In this document: positions 15,613 to 23,742 of the stretch, in pieces
Layout of the letters: each line of letters starts with the position of its first letter
How positions within the stretch are numbered: the stretch's first letter is position 1
NCBI GenBank assembly: GCA_050945135.1
Contig: JBMNSJ010000030.1
Span: 1 to 25,645 of the forward strand
From: WRIS01 sp050945135
GTDB lineage: Bacteria; Actinomycetota; Coriobacteriia; Coriobacteriales; Eggerthellaceae
Direction: 5' to 3'
DNA length: 25,645 nucleotides
Translations under genes and position numbers: made by a program
The notes under the pieces: generated by a model
What the model saw: only the letters and a program-made list of their open reading frames with translations
The model's database searches: none
Told to the model about the DNA's origin: nothing

Positions 15613-15671
15613 GATCTTCCTTTCTGTGCCGGGTGCATACAAAGCACCTGCACTACAACTTCTAAACCCTC

Positions 15672-15699
15672 ATTATATTTTTCGAACCTCACATGTCCA
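15672..15699 (-). promoter_or_regulatory. sigma-70-type promoter of thrS
   Basis: Minus strand -35 TGGACA (15694-15699), 16-bp spacer and a perfect -10 TATAAT (15672-15677). The leader to the ATG would be about 50-60 nt. Confidence 0.75.
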
Positions 15700-15716
15700 C
15701 TAAGGTCAGTGAGGTT
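15685..15716. other. inverted repeat spanning the thrS promoter
   Basis: AACCTCAC (15685-15692) and GTGAGGTT (15709-15716) pair perfectly, with a further four of five inner pairs (TGTCC/GGTCA). The repeat covers the -35 and part of the spacer, so it could be a repressor site. On the plus strand it is followed by TTTAT, so it may instead be a weak terminator. Confidence 0.4.
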
Positions 15717-15824
15717 TTATGTGGTATTTCAGATTGTCGTGAAAGACCGATAATGCGCACTTCGTACGTGACGAGGGCTTGGAGCGTCAAGATGAAGTAC
15801 CACGTAAACCCGCAACGTCGAGCT

Positions 15825-15851
15825 TATACATTATTTGTAAAATAATGTATA
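15825..15851. repeat. perfect 12-bp AT-rich inverted repeat
   Basis: TATACATTATTT, a GTA spacer, then its exact reverse complement. It starts five bases after the stop of the zinc-ribbon gene. It could act as a terminator stem, but the downstream T-run is missing. The rest of the 243-bp gap to thrS holds the thrS promoter region and no gene. Confidence 0.7.
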
Positions 15852-15855
15852 GAAC

Positions 15856-16410
15856 TTAGCCTCGTGGCTCTTCTTGAGTTTGAGCCGCCGCGCGAGATCG
15901 AGTTTGCCGCGCTGCATCAGCCATGCTTTGTGCTGCTGAAGCGGTACGCGGCCGCGTAGTAGTTCGCCGTGAGTGAGAAGGTCCGCCAACGGGAGTTGTG
16001 CAGTATGGACACACCTTCCAAGTAGGATCGAGCGCTTTGCCACAACCAGTACAAAGATTACGAAGTTGCTGGTGACAGTTTGGGCAGAGGACATAGGTAT
16101 CTTCTACGGGGTAGCCACAGTTAGCGCACTCGCCATACCTCATCAGCTCGCGCTGCTTAATGGCAATTTCAAGTTCTTGCTCGTCGCGATCAATTTGAAG
16201 TAGTGGTGGACGCAGAAGACAATAAGCGATAACACCGAGCAAGGGCACAAGAGCAACTACCGCCCATATGTACCAGTATGAGCCACGTAAATATGCATCG
16301 CGTACTACCCAGATAATTGAGAGAACATATAGTATGACAAGGAACACCACTACAATAGTAAATGCCTGCTGCAATTCTGGTGTCCACAACTGCGCTATCA
16401 GTTCGTTCAT
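15856..16410 (-). CDS. membrane-anchored double zinc-ribbon protein
   Basis: Protein of 184 residues. Two transmembrane helices (about 15-36 and 46-65) are followed by a short charged linker and two zinc ribbons: Cys95, 98, 109, 112 and Cys120, 123, 134, 137, each with CxxC-x10-CxxC spacing. The last 45 residues are rich in Arg, Ala, Thr and Ser and probably disordered. The ribbons would lie in the cytoplasm if the N-terminus is also inside. This architecture is common in uncharacterised actinobacterial proteins; no function is assigned. GAGG precedes the ATG by five bases. It lies between valS and thrS on the same strand. Confidence 0.85.
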   Translation of the reverse strand: MNELIAQLWTPELQQAFTIVVVFLVILYVLSIIWVVRDAYLRGSYWYIWAVVALVPLLGVIAYCLLRPPLLQIDRDEQELEIAIKQRELMRYGECANCGYPVEDTYVLCPNCHQQLRNLCTGCGKALDPTWKVCPYCTTPVGGPSHSRRTTTRPRTASAAQSMADAARQTRSRAAAQTQEEPRG

Positions 16411-16485
16411 GCTAACCTCGTTTTTCTGATTTAGACTACGTTTTATCCGTTCATAGCCACGAACAAGCTAGTCGCGAATTACCTT

Positions 16486-16516
16486 AAAAAACCTGCACCA
16501 TTGTAGCAAAGATGCA
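16486..16516 (-). terminator. weak possible terminator after valS
   Basis: On the minus strand TGCATC and GGTGCA pair (five of six) around an 11-nt loop, followed by GGTTTTTTAAGG. It lies about 20 bp past the valS stop. The stem is short, so this is tentative. Confidence 0.3.
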
Positions 16517-16534
16517 AATAGCAGCATAGCGAAC

Positions 16535-19219
16535 CTATGCAATTTCCTCAAGCTGGGCTGCTATCCGCTCCAAAAGGTCAACCAATTCTGCATGCTTTGC
16601 TTGATCTTTTTCAATAATTTCAGGAGCTGCTTTGCTCAAAAATCCTGGATTTGAAAGCTTCTTTCCTAGCTTTGCAGCATCTTTTTCTACCTTAGCTTGC
16701 TCCTTCTGAAGACGAGCCTTTTCGGCTTCGAAATCAACCAAGCCAGAGAGCTTCACATACACTTCAAGACCCGAAACCAAAGCCACTGCTGACTCTTTAG
16801 GCTTTTCAACAGTACTCGACATTTGAGCAACCGTAATATGTGCCATATCACAGAGAAGCTTTTGCTGCTCTTCCAGAAGAACCAGATCATCAGCATTCTC
16901 TACCTTAATTACAACCTCAAGCTCTGTCTTAGGCGAAATCTGATAGCGTGCCCTCACGGATCGAACCGAAGACACAAGCTCAGTCACCATGGTGATAGCG
17001 CGCTCAGAACGTGGGTCGATAAAGTGCGCAAGCTCTTGAGCCTTAGGCCAGGAACCAATAATAAGGTAGGGAGCATCTTTCTTATTCGGAAGCTGCTGAT
17101 AAATTTCTTCGGTGATGAAAGGCATAATTGGGTGCAAGAGACGCAGGGCTGAATCTAGGATGAAAACAAGATTGCGCTGACATATAGCTCTGTCTTGAGC
17201 GTCTCCCGATAAACGACTTTTCGAAAACTCAATATACCAATCGCAGAACTCATTCCAGAAGAAGGCATAAAGCTCGCGTGTTATCTCGCCAAACTCATAG
17301 GCATCAAAGGCTTCATCAAGGCGAGAAACAAGACTTGCCAAACGCGAGAAAATCCATTTGTCAGCAGGTGTTGTAGGCATTGGATCGCCCGGCTGATAAT
17401 CATCTAAATTCATCATGACAAAGCGTGCAGCATTGCGAATCTTATTTGCAAAATTTCTGCTGCTTTCCAGCTTGGACTCATTGAATTTCAAGTCTTGAGC
17501 ACCAGTTACCTGCATCAAAAGACCAAAACGCATGCCGTCAGCCCCGTAGCTTTTCATAAGCTCTAAAGGCTCAACACCATTTCCGCGCGACTTGCTCATT
17601 GGCTTACCATCAGAGCCAAGTACGGTTGGGTGAATAATTACGTTTTTGAAGGGTATCTTGCCTGTGAAATACATTGACGACATAACCATGCGTGCTACCC
17701 ACAAACCCATAATATCGCGGGCAGTTGATAGAACTTGCGTGGGATAGGAGTAGCGCATTTCGCGAGCGTCCATACCCTCAAGTGACCAGCCCATTGTGGC
17801 AAAAGGCCACAGTTGCGAAGAGAACCAGGTATCGAGCACGTCTTCGTCTTGACGAGTTGGAGCGCCGCATACCGGACATACCTCAACATCTTCGTTACTG
17901 GCATCTTCCCAGCCGCATGAATCGCAGTAAAACATTGGGATACGATGTCCCCACCACAGCTGGCGTGAAATACACCAATCTTTAAGGTTTTCCATCCAAT
18001 CAAGATAAACCTGTTTCCATCGAGCAGGATGGAAGGTGATTTCGCCCTCATTCACAACGCGAGCTGCATCAACTTTCAATCGATCTACCGCAACAAACCA
18101 CTGTTCGGAAAGCCATGGCTCAAGCTTCGTGTGACAGCGATAACAGGTCATAACAGAGTGGTCGTGGTCCTCGATGTGATCGAGAAGGCCAAGCTCTTCG
18201 AAGCGAGCAACAACTGCTTCACGCGCCTGTTCGCGCGACATTCCGCTGAACTCACCGTAACCTTCGACAACATGAGCTGTCTCGTCGAACACGTTAATAA
18301 TCTCTAAGCCCGCGCGTGCCCCCATTGCATTATCGTTTGCATCATGAGCAGGAGTCACCTTGACAAAACCGGTGCCAAATTCTGCATCAACTAGGAAATC
18401 ACTAAAGATAGGAACAACTCGATCGACCAAAGGAAGTTTGACTGTTTTTCCAACCAGGTGCTTAAAGCGATCGTCTTTGGGGCTTACCGCAACTCCAGTA
18501 TCACCAAGCATGGTTTCGGGGCGGGTAGTTGCAACAACGATGTATTCCATGCCATCAACAGGCTCGGTCAAAGGATAGCGCAGATACCATAGGTGACCAG
18601 CCTCATCTGTATACTCAGCCTCATCATCAGCAATCGCCGTGGTGCAATGAGGACACCAGTTTACGATGCGTTTGCCACGGAAGATAAGATCATCGTGATA
18701 CCAGTCAACAAAAACTTTCCTTACCGCTTTTACATATGCTGGCTCGAGGGTGAAATGTTCTTCGTCGAAATCGCACGAACAACCCATGCCTTTAAGCTGG
18801 TTGACGATGGTTGAACCGTATTCTTTATACCAGTCATAACAAGCTTCAATGAATGCCTCGCGTCCTATTTCAAGACGCGATATGCCATCTTCGGCAAGCT
18901 TTTTGTCCACCTTCGTCTGTGTAGCAATACCAGCATGATCAGTACCAATAACCCAACGTGTCTGATATCCCTGCATGCGCGCGCGGCGTATACAAGCATC
19001 CTGGATGGTGTTGTTTAACGCGTGCCCCATATGAAGCACACCAGTAATATTGGGAGGAGGAATTACAATACTAAAGCTCTCATCAGCATGCTCTCCCCTA
19101 CCTGATGTACGAGAAAAATATCCACCTTCAGACCAAGCATCGAAAAAGGGTTCCTCGTGTGCTGCGAAATCGAAATCAACTTTTCTCGTTTCTTGCTCGG
19201 TATTCTTCTTCTCGACCAT
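16535..19219 (-). CDS. valS: valyl-tRNA synthetase
   Basis: Class I aminoacyl-tRNA synthetase charging tRNA-Val, 894 residues, standard bacterial size. The HIGH-type motif is HMGH (63-66) in PPNITGVLHMGHALN, and the KMSKS-type motif is PMSKS in DGKPMSKSRGNG. A CP1 editing domain with TTRPETMLGDTGVAV and several cysteine pairs sits between. The C-terminus has the coiled-coil arm typical of ValRS, starting near VDFEAEKARLQKEQAK. A purine-rich AGAGGAAGAG precedes the ATG. It follows clpX after 71 bp. Confidence 0.97.
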   Translation of the reverse strand: MVEKKNTEQETRKVDFDFAAHEEPFFDAWSEGGYFSRTSGRGEHADESFSIVIPPPNITGVLHMGHALNNTIQDACIRRARMQGYQTRWVIGTDHAGIATQTKVDKKLAEDGISRLEIGREAFIEACYDWYKEYGSTIVNQLKGMGCSCDFDEEHFTLEPAYVKAVRKVFVDWYHDDLIFRGKRIVNWCPHCTTAIADDEAEYTDEAGHLWYLRYPLTEPVDGMEYIVVATTRPETMLGDTGVAVSPKDDRFKHLVGKTVKLPLVDRVVPIFSDFLVDAEFGTGFVKVTPAHDANDNAMGARAGLEIINVFDETAHVVEGYGEFSGMSREQAREAVVARFEELGLLDHIEDHDHSVMTCYRCHTKLEPWLSEQWFVAVDRLKVDAARVVNEGEITFHPARWKQVYLDWMENLKDWCISRQLWWGHRIPMFYCDSCGWEDASNEDVEVCPVCGAPTRQDEDVLDTWFSSQLWPFATMGWSLEGMDAREMRYSYPTQVLSTARDIMGLWVARMVMSSMYFTGKIPFKNVIIHPTVLGSDGKPMSKSRGNGVEPLELMKSYGADGMRFGLLMQVTGAQDLKFNESKLESSRNFANKIRNAARFVMMNLDDYQPGDPMPTTPADKWIFSRLASLVSRLDEAFDAYEFGEITRELYAFFWNEFCDWYIEFSKSRLSGDAQDRAICQRNLVFILDSALRLLHPIMPFITEEIYQQLPNKKDAPYLIIGSWPKAQELAHFIDPRSERAITMVTELVSSVRSVRARYQISPKTELEVVIKVENADDLVLLEEQQKLLCDMAHITVAQMSSTVEKPKESAVALVSGLEVYVKLSGLVDFEAEKARLQKEQAKVEKDAAKLGKKLSNPGFLSKAAPEIIEKDQAKHAELVDLLERIAAQLEEIA

Positions 19220-19241
19220 CTTCTCTCTTCCTCTAATGAGA

Positions 19242-19265
19242 AGAGCCTGTTCTGTGCCAGGCTCT
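19242..19265 (-). other. stem-loop between clpX and valS
   Basis: AGAGCCTG and CAGGCTCT pair perfectly around an 8-nt loop. On the minus strand no strong T-run follows, so it is a partial terminator or processing site rather than a full stop for clpX. It lies just before the valS RBS. Confidence 0.5.
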
Positions 19266-19290
19266 CTCTTGCTTATCTCGTATCTTTTCT

Positions 19291-20679
19291 TTACGCGCTT
19301 TGCTTGCGAGAGCCCTTTTTAGTGTCTTTCTCGATTACCGGTTTGGTTTCGCCGGTGATATCACTCGCACGGATTACCACCTGAGTGCTCTCATCTTTTT
19401 CCGGTAAGTCATACATCACATCAAGCAGTACTCTTTCGCATATTGAACGAAGTCCACGAGCTCCAGTTCCGTGCTCAACTGCTTCTGCCGCAATAGCCGA
19501 CAAGGCTTCAGGCTCGAACACCAGACGCGAATCTTCGAACTCAAACATACGCGTGTATTGCTTGACCAAGGCATTTTTTGGCTCAGTCAGAATACGAACC
19601 AAATCGCTTTCAGAAAGCTCAGAAAGCGAAGTTATGACAGGGATTCTACCGACGAACTCAGGAATCATACCAAACTTTGTAAGGTCTTCTGGAAGAACTT
19701 TTTCCAGCAATTCGCTCTCGGCTTTTTTCTTGGAATCGGGAACTTCAGAATTGAAGCCTAATCCGCTCGTACCCACGCGTTGCGCGATGATATCGGCAAG
19801 CCCTACAAAAGCACCGCCGAATATAAAGAGTATATTAGTTGTGTCGATATGGATAAGCTCTTGCTGCGGATGCTTTCTTCCACCCTGTGGCGGCACGCTA
19901 GCTTCACTACCCTCAACAATCTTAAGTAAAGCCTGCTGAACACCTTCACCAGACACATCGCGCGTAATGGAGAGGTTCTCAGCTTTCCGCGCAACTTTAT
20001 CTATTTCGTCAATATAGATAATGCCAATTTCAGCACGAGGAATATCAAAATCAGCAGCAGTAATAAGTTTAAGGAGAATATTTTCGACATCTTCTCCTAC
20101 GTAGCCAGCTTCTGTAAGCGTGGTTGCGTCAGCGATAGCAAAGGGAACCTGCAATGTGCGCGCAAGCGTTTGTGCTAGCAAAGTTTTTCCAGACCCCGTA
20201 GGTCCGAGTAACATGATATTGCTCTTAGCAAGCTCCACGTCGCCCTGATCAAAATCTGCTCCCATGCTAATACGTTTGTAGTGGTTATACACTGCCACCG
20301 ATAGCGCTCTTTTGGCAGATTCCTGACCTACGACATGCTCAGAAAGACCTGCGAGTAACTCATGAGGAGTTGGAAGGTTTTCGAGAATCGTATCAGGATC
20401 AGGATTGTCGGTTATCTCTAAGACATCTGAGGCTTTCCCTCTTGCAGCAGAACGCATATCATCGCGCTCAAGCGTGCGTAAATCGTGAGGGACGCTTAGT
20501 CCTAAATCTCTCATCATTGCATCAGCGCAAATAGAGATGCACTCATCACAAATATAGATTCCATTTGGACCCGAAATCATAGCAGCAACTTGATGCGGTG
20601 ATTTTCCGCAAAAAGCGCAAGCGATTTCGCGAGGGTCTTCTTCTTTTTCGAAAATACTATCGTCTCTATCTTTTGTCAT
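19291..20679 (-). CDS. clpX: ATP-dependent Clp protease ATP-binding subunit ClpX
   Basis: AAA+ unfoldase feeding substrates to ClpP, 462 residues. The N-terminal C4 zinc-binding domain is Cys21, 24, 44, 47; Walker A is GPTGSGKT, Walker B IIYIDEID, and the sensor-2 region GARGLRSI. The C-terminal tail is lysine-rich. The start codon shares one base with the clpP stop (TAATG), so translation is coupled. An IGF-type ClpP-docking loop is expected but was not confirmed by eye. Confidence 0.97.
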   Translation of the reverse strand: MTKDRDDSIFEKEEDPREIACAFCGKSPHQVAAMISGPNGIYICDECISICADAMMRDLGLSVPHDLRTLERDDMRSAARGKASDVLEITDNPDPDTILENLPTPHELLAGLSEHVVGQESAKRALSVAVYNHYKRISMGADFDQGDVELAKSNIMLLGPTGSGKTLLAQTLARTLQVPFAIADATTLTEAGYVGEDVENILLKLITAADFDIPRAEIGIIYIDEIDKVARKAENLSITRDVSGEGVQQALLKIVEGSEASVPPQGGRKHPQQELIHIDTTNILFIFGGAFVGLADIIAQRVGTSGLGFNSEVPDSKKKAESELLEKVLPEDLTKFGMIPEFVGRIPVITSLSELSESDLVRILTEPKNALVKQYTRMFEFEDSRLVFEPEALSAIAAEAVEHGTGARGLRSICERVLLDVMYDLPEKDESTQVVIRASDITGETKPVIEKDTKKGSRKQSA

Positions 20680-21311
20680 TATTCACTCTTAGAAGACTCA
20701 CCAGCACCAGGGCGCGCAGTCGTGATTTTATCAATCAGACCATATTCGAGAGCCTCTTCGGCAGTCATATAATTATCACGCTCAGTGTCGAGTTGAATAC
20801 GCTCAAGCGTTTGTCCGGTTGTGTCAGCCAGAATTTTATTCAATCGCTTACGTGTCTTAAGCATGAAATCTGCAACGATGGCAATTTCTGTTTGCTGTCC
20901 TTGAGCTCCGCCGGAAGGCTGATGAATTAAAATCATCGAATTAGGAAGCGCAAGGCGTTTGCCGGGAGTTCCGGATGACAGAAGGACTGCGCCCATCGAA
21001 GCACATTGCCCAAGACAAATTGTAGAAACGTCGCATTTGATGAAATCCATCGTGTCGAGAATTGCCAAACCGGCTGTTACCGAACCACCCGGTGAATTAA
21101 TGTAGAGCGAGATATCCTTATCGGGATCTGCACTTTCAAGATGCAAGAGCTGTGCTACAACCGAATTTGCAACGTGATCATCGATTGCTTCGCCAAGAAA
21201 GATGATGCGCTCGTTGAGCAAACGCGAGTAAATATCATAGCTGCGCTCACCTCGAGGCGATTGCTCGATTACGTAAGGAATAAGTGCTGAGTTGATGTTG
21301 TTGTGTGTCAT
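20679..21311 (-). CDS. clpP: ATP-dependent Clp protease proteolytic subunit ClpP
   Basis: Serine protease of the Clp complex, 210 residues. The catalytic triad is Ser105 (GQCASMGA), His130 (LIHQPSGG) and Asp179. GAGGAACAT precedes the ATG. It lies between tig and clpX, as in many bacteria, so chaperone and protease are made together. Confidence 0.97.
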   Translation of the reverse strand: MTHNNINSALIPYVIEQSPRGERSYDIYSRLLNERIIFLGEAIDDHVANSVVAQLLHLESADPDKDISLYINSPGGSVTAGLAILDTMDFIKCDVSTICLGQCASMGAVLLSSGTPGKRLALPNSMILIHQPSGGAQGQQTEIAIVADFMLKTRKRLNKILADTTGQTLERIQLDTERDNYMTAEEALEYGLIDKITTARPGAGESSKSE

Positions 21312-21394
21312 ATGTTCCTCATTTCCGGCAACGCTTTCGCGTTTCCATCTCTTCTAACCTCTCTTGCGACGCTTCTCGAAACGAAATAAGACTT

Positions 21395-22879
21395 TTATTC
21401 TTCGTCTTTCTTTGCTGCCGTCTTTTTCGCTACTGCAGGTTTCTTAGCAGGTGCCTTCTTCGCAGCTGGCTTCTTTTCTGCTGGCTTTTTATCATCTGAC
21501 TTAGCAGCTGCCTTCTTGGCAGGAGCTTTCTTCGCAGGAGCCTTCTTTGCAGCCGACTTCTTTTCGGGCTTTGCTTCAGAAACTATCGCTGACTCGATTA
21601 CCTCATCTGCTGCACGCATACGCAAAATTCCCTGGCGAATCATATGGAGCTGACCATTCTCGCGCCACTCCGCCAAAAGTGCTTTAGGATCTTCGGCGCC
21701 ACTCTTAGCGAACTCTTCGTCGAGATCCTTTTCGGTTACCGTCATCTTTTTATGAATAGCCCAAGCGTCTAGAGCTAAGTCTTGCTTAGACACATCTTGA
21801 GCTTGTTTTTCGACATCAGCCTGGAACTCATCTGCACTGATTCCCATTTGATGCAGATACCCATCAAAGCTCATGCCTGAGGATTGTAGCTGCTGGAAAA
21901 ACTTCTGCAAAAGATCGGCTTGTGCAGCGTTAATCATAGGCTCTGGAACTTCTCCCTCTAAGCGCTCAGCGAGTGCCTCAAGCGCTTTAGTCTCTTTATA
22001 ACGAGGAAGAGAATCTTTCTTTGATTGAGTTACGGTTTCGCCGATGCGTGATTTCATGTCTTCGATGCTCTCGAATCCACAGGTATCACGTGCCCACTCA
22101 TCTGTAATCTCAGGCAAGACCTTTTTCTTAACAGCCTTAACCTCAATATCGAAATGCACTGAATCACTTTGACCAGCAAGAGCTGCAAGACCGGTTGGAT
22201 ACAGCCCTTTAAACTCAATGTCAAAGCTCTTCTTCTGTCCCTTTTTCATGCCAATAAGTTCATTATCAAACTCAACTGGGAAGATACCGCTTCCTAAAAC
22301 GTAAAGACGAGAGTCCGAATCAAGGAAATCAATGTTCTCGCCCTTGTCGTCGGTGCCCTTCATTGCAAGATCGACAGCCCCGCCTTCAGCAACCTTTGAT
22401 GCAGCAGTTCCATCTTCGAAGGTAAAGTAGTGATCACGAAGCATTTCAATTTGCGCATCGATGTCTTCGTCGGTTGCGGTGTCGCCAGGAAGCTCAATTT
22501 CTACAGGATCATAGTTAGAAAGTGTAAGGCCTGGCTTCTTTGTAAAGGTAAAGCTAAAGGAATATTCTTTGCCTCCCTCGACCATTGAGTCTTCGCTTTC
22601 TTGCCTGACTTGAGAAATAGGGAAAAATCCGCTTTCATCTACGGCAAGAGGCGTGCACTCTTTAATGACATCATCAGTAACAGTTGCGCGAACAGCTTCA
22701 GCACCAAGAGCGTTATCAATAATCTGACGAGGAGCTTTACCTCGGCGGAATCCAGGAAAATTGTATTTGTACGAAAAGTCCTTATAGGTCTTTTTGATAC
22801 GGTCATCAATTTCCTTAGCATCAACCGAAACGGTTAGCTTCACTTGATTGTCTTGCAACTCCTCGACTTTTGTTTTCAC
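21395..22879 (-). CDS. tig: trigger factor with Lys/Ala-rich C-terminal tail
   Basis: Ribosome-bound chaperone and peptidyl-prolyl isomerase, 494 residues. The ribosome-binding loop GFRRGKAP is near residue 44, followed by the FKBP-like domain (about 150-250) and the helical arm domain to about 430. From residue 437 the last 58 residues are an unusual low-complexity tail of AAKKAPAKK-type repeats ending KKDEE; ordinary trigger factors stop near 430-450. I start at the GTG (22877-22879), preceded by GGAGG and a 5-base spacer, giving MKTKVEEL; an in-frame ATG four codons earlier contains that SD itself and is unlikely. It heads the tig-clpP-clpX-valS series. Confidence 0.95.
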   Translation of the reverse strand: MKTKVEELQDNQVKLTVSVDAKEIDDRIKKTYKDFSYKYNFPGFRRGKAPRQIIDNALGAEAVRATVTDDVIKECTPLAVDESGFFPISQVRQESEDSMVEGGKEYSFSFTFTKKPGLTLSNYDPVEIELPGDTATDEDIDAQIEMLRDHYFTFEDGTAASKVAEGGAVDLAMKGTDDKGENIDFLDSDSRLYVLGSGIFPVEFDNELIGMKKGQKKSFDIEFKGLYPTGLAALAGQSDSVHFDIEVKAVKKKVLPEITDEWARDTCGFESIEDMKSRIGETVTQSKKDSLPRYKETKALEALAERLEGEVPEPMINAAQADLLQKFFQQLQSSGMSFDGYLHQMGISADEFQADVEKQAQDVSKQDLALDAWAIHKKMTVTEKDLDEEFAKSGAEDPKALLAEWRENGQLHMIRQGILRMRAADEVIESAIVSEAKPEKKSAAKKAPAKKAPAKKAAAKSDDKKPAEKKPAAKKAPAKKPAVAKKTAAKKDEE

Positions 22880-22985
22880 GAAAACCTCCATTTTTCATTT
22901 TCATTTCAACGAATCTAATTCGCTGGTGTACGCAGTTTGAATCAGGGATACGAATGTAGTTTTCCGCATGCGCACACGAAAGGAA

Positions 22986-22994
22986 ATTATCTCA
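22986..22994 (-). promoter_or_regulatory. candidate extended -10 promoter of tig
   Basis: Minus-strand TGAGATAAT fits an extended -10, about 100 bp before the GTG; no good -35 is seen. It lies in the 373-bp gene-free stretch 22880-23252, where I find no other convincing feature: no terminator, no repeat and only a 31-codon frame with a poor RBS. Confidence 0.35.
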
Positions 22995-23252
22995 CAAGGC
23001 CTATGATTATGAAAGAACATTACATGAATCTGCATGAACGGCGTTTTGCATGCAACACCTTCACAAACGAATCACCATTCTCTCAAATCTCGGGCGCTTT
23101 TTAATAACTTCTGAAATGCTCCTATACGGAATCTATGAACCTAGTGAACAACTTGGTGACAAAGAAGCCCAAGCCTCTAGTTTTTTCGATATCGTATACC
23201 GTGCTTGATTTATTGAAGGCATAAACACAGCATGTCATGGGAAGGAAGTACT

Positions 23253-23486
23253 ATGGCGAAATCGAAAGTGCAAAACAGCATAGAATCCTCGGACCAAGAG
23301 CTCTCAGAAATAGAGCTTTCCGCGATTGAGGAATCCCAGGAATGGAACGAAGCCTTAAATCGCGCCTACGAAACCTTCATGTTTGACCTCAAGAGAAGCA
23401 CCAACAGCGTCGCAATCCTTTCTGAGTGGTTTGCATCCAACACAACCACAACTGCTCCCGCTACACCAGAAGCTAACAAAGCTTAG
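23253..23486 (+). CDS. small acidic hypothetical protein
   Basis: A 77-residue protein I do not recognise. The ATG at 23253 is preceded by GGAAGGAAG, a strong RBS with good spacing; another in-frame ATG 21 bases upstream would place that RBS inside the gene. The first half is rich in Ser and Glu (ELSEIELSAIEESQEW), the middle is probably helical (EALNRAYETFMFDLKR), and the end is a Thr/Ala/Pro-rich stretch. No cysteines, signal or membrane segment. It is divergent from tig. A real gene is likely from the RBS and composition; function unknown. Confidence 0.65.
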   Translation: MAKSKVQNSIESSDQELSEIELSAIEESQEWNEALNRAYETFMFDLKRSTNSVAILSEWFASNTTTTAPATPEANKA

Positions 23487-23537
23487 TAACAATAGCGTCA
23501 AAGCTTGAACACCATAAACAATCGCTCTGCCTATGTA

Positions 23538-23546
23538 TGGTATGAT
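23538..23546 (+). promoter_or_regulatory. extended -10 promoter of the small membrane protein gene
   Basis: TGGTATGAT matches an extended -10; the ATG is 44 bp downstream. No -35 at standard spacing. Confidence 0.45.
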
Positions 23547-23589
23547 ATGCCTAGGTATTGCTAGGGTGAACAGGTGGGTAGGAGTTGTC

Positions 23590-23739
23590 ATGACAGACCT
23601 AAATTACGCAGAACAGCAACAAGAAGAAGTAACCAAGTACTCAAGTAAAGATGAGAGCCGCGGGTTTGCGCTCTTCGGTTATGGCGCAATCGGAATTGGC
23701 GTCATTCTCTCTATCGTTCTCATTGTATTTCTTGGCTAA
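23590..23739 (+). CDS. 49-residue single-span membrane protein
   Basis: The ATG at 23590 has TAGGAG six bases upstream. A polar N-terminus (MTDLNYAEQQQEEVTKYSSK) is followed by one glycine/isoleucine-rich transmembrane helix (about 26-48) reaching the C-terminus. An extended -10 promoter precedes it. It ends three bases before the convergent sirtuin gene. No family recognised; such small proteins often bind and adjust larger membrane complexes, but no partner is evident. Confidence 0.6.
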   Translation: MTDLNYAEQQQEEVTKYSSKDESRGFALFGYGAIGIGVILSIVLIVFLG

Positions 23740-23742
23740 TCT

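Noticed and set aside
15613..15824. T-box riboswitch upstream of thrS
   Set aside because: GTGGTAC and GCGGG stretches look suggestive, but the conserved TGGNACCGCG core and the terminator/antiterminator pair are missing, and the predicted promoter lies downstream of most of this sequence.
23009..23104. 31-codon plus-strand frame (MKEHYMNLHERRF...)
   Set aside because: Weak SD at poor spacing, no promoter and no recognisable features; chance occurrence is likely.
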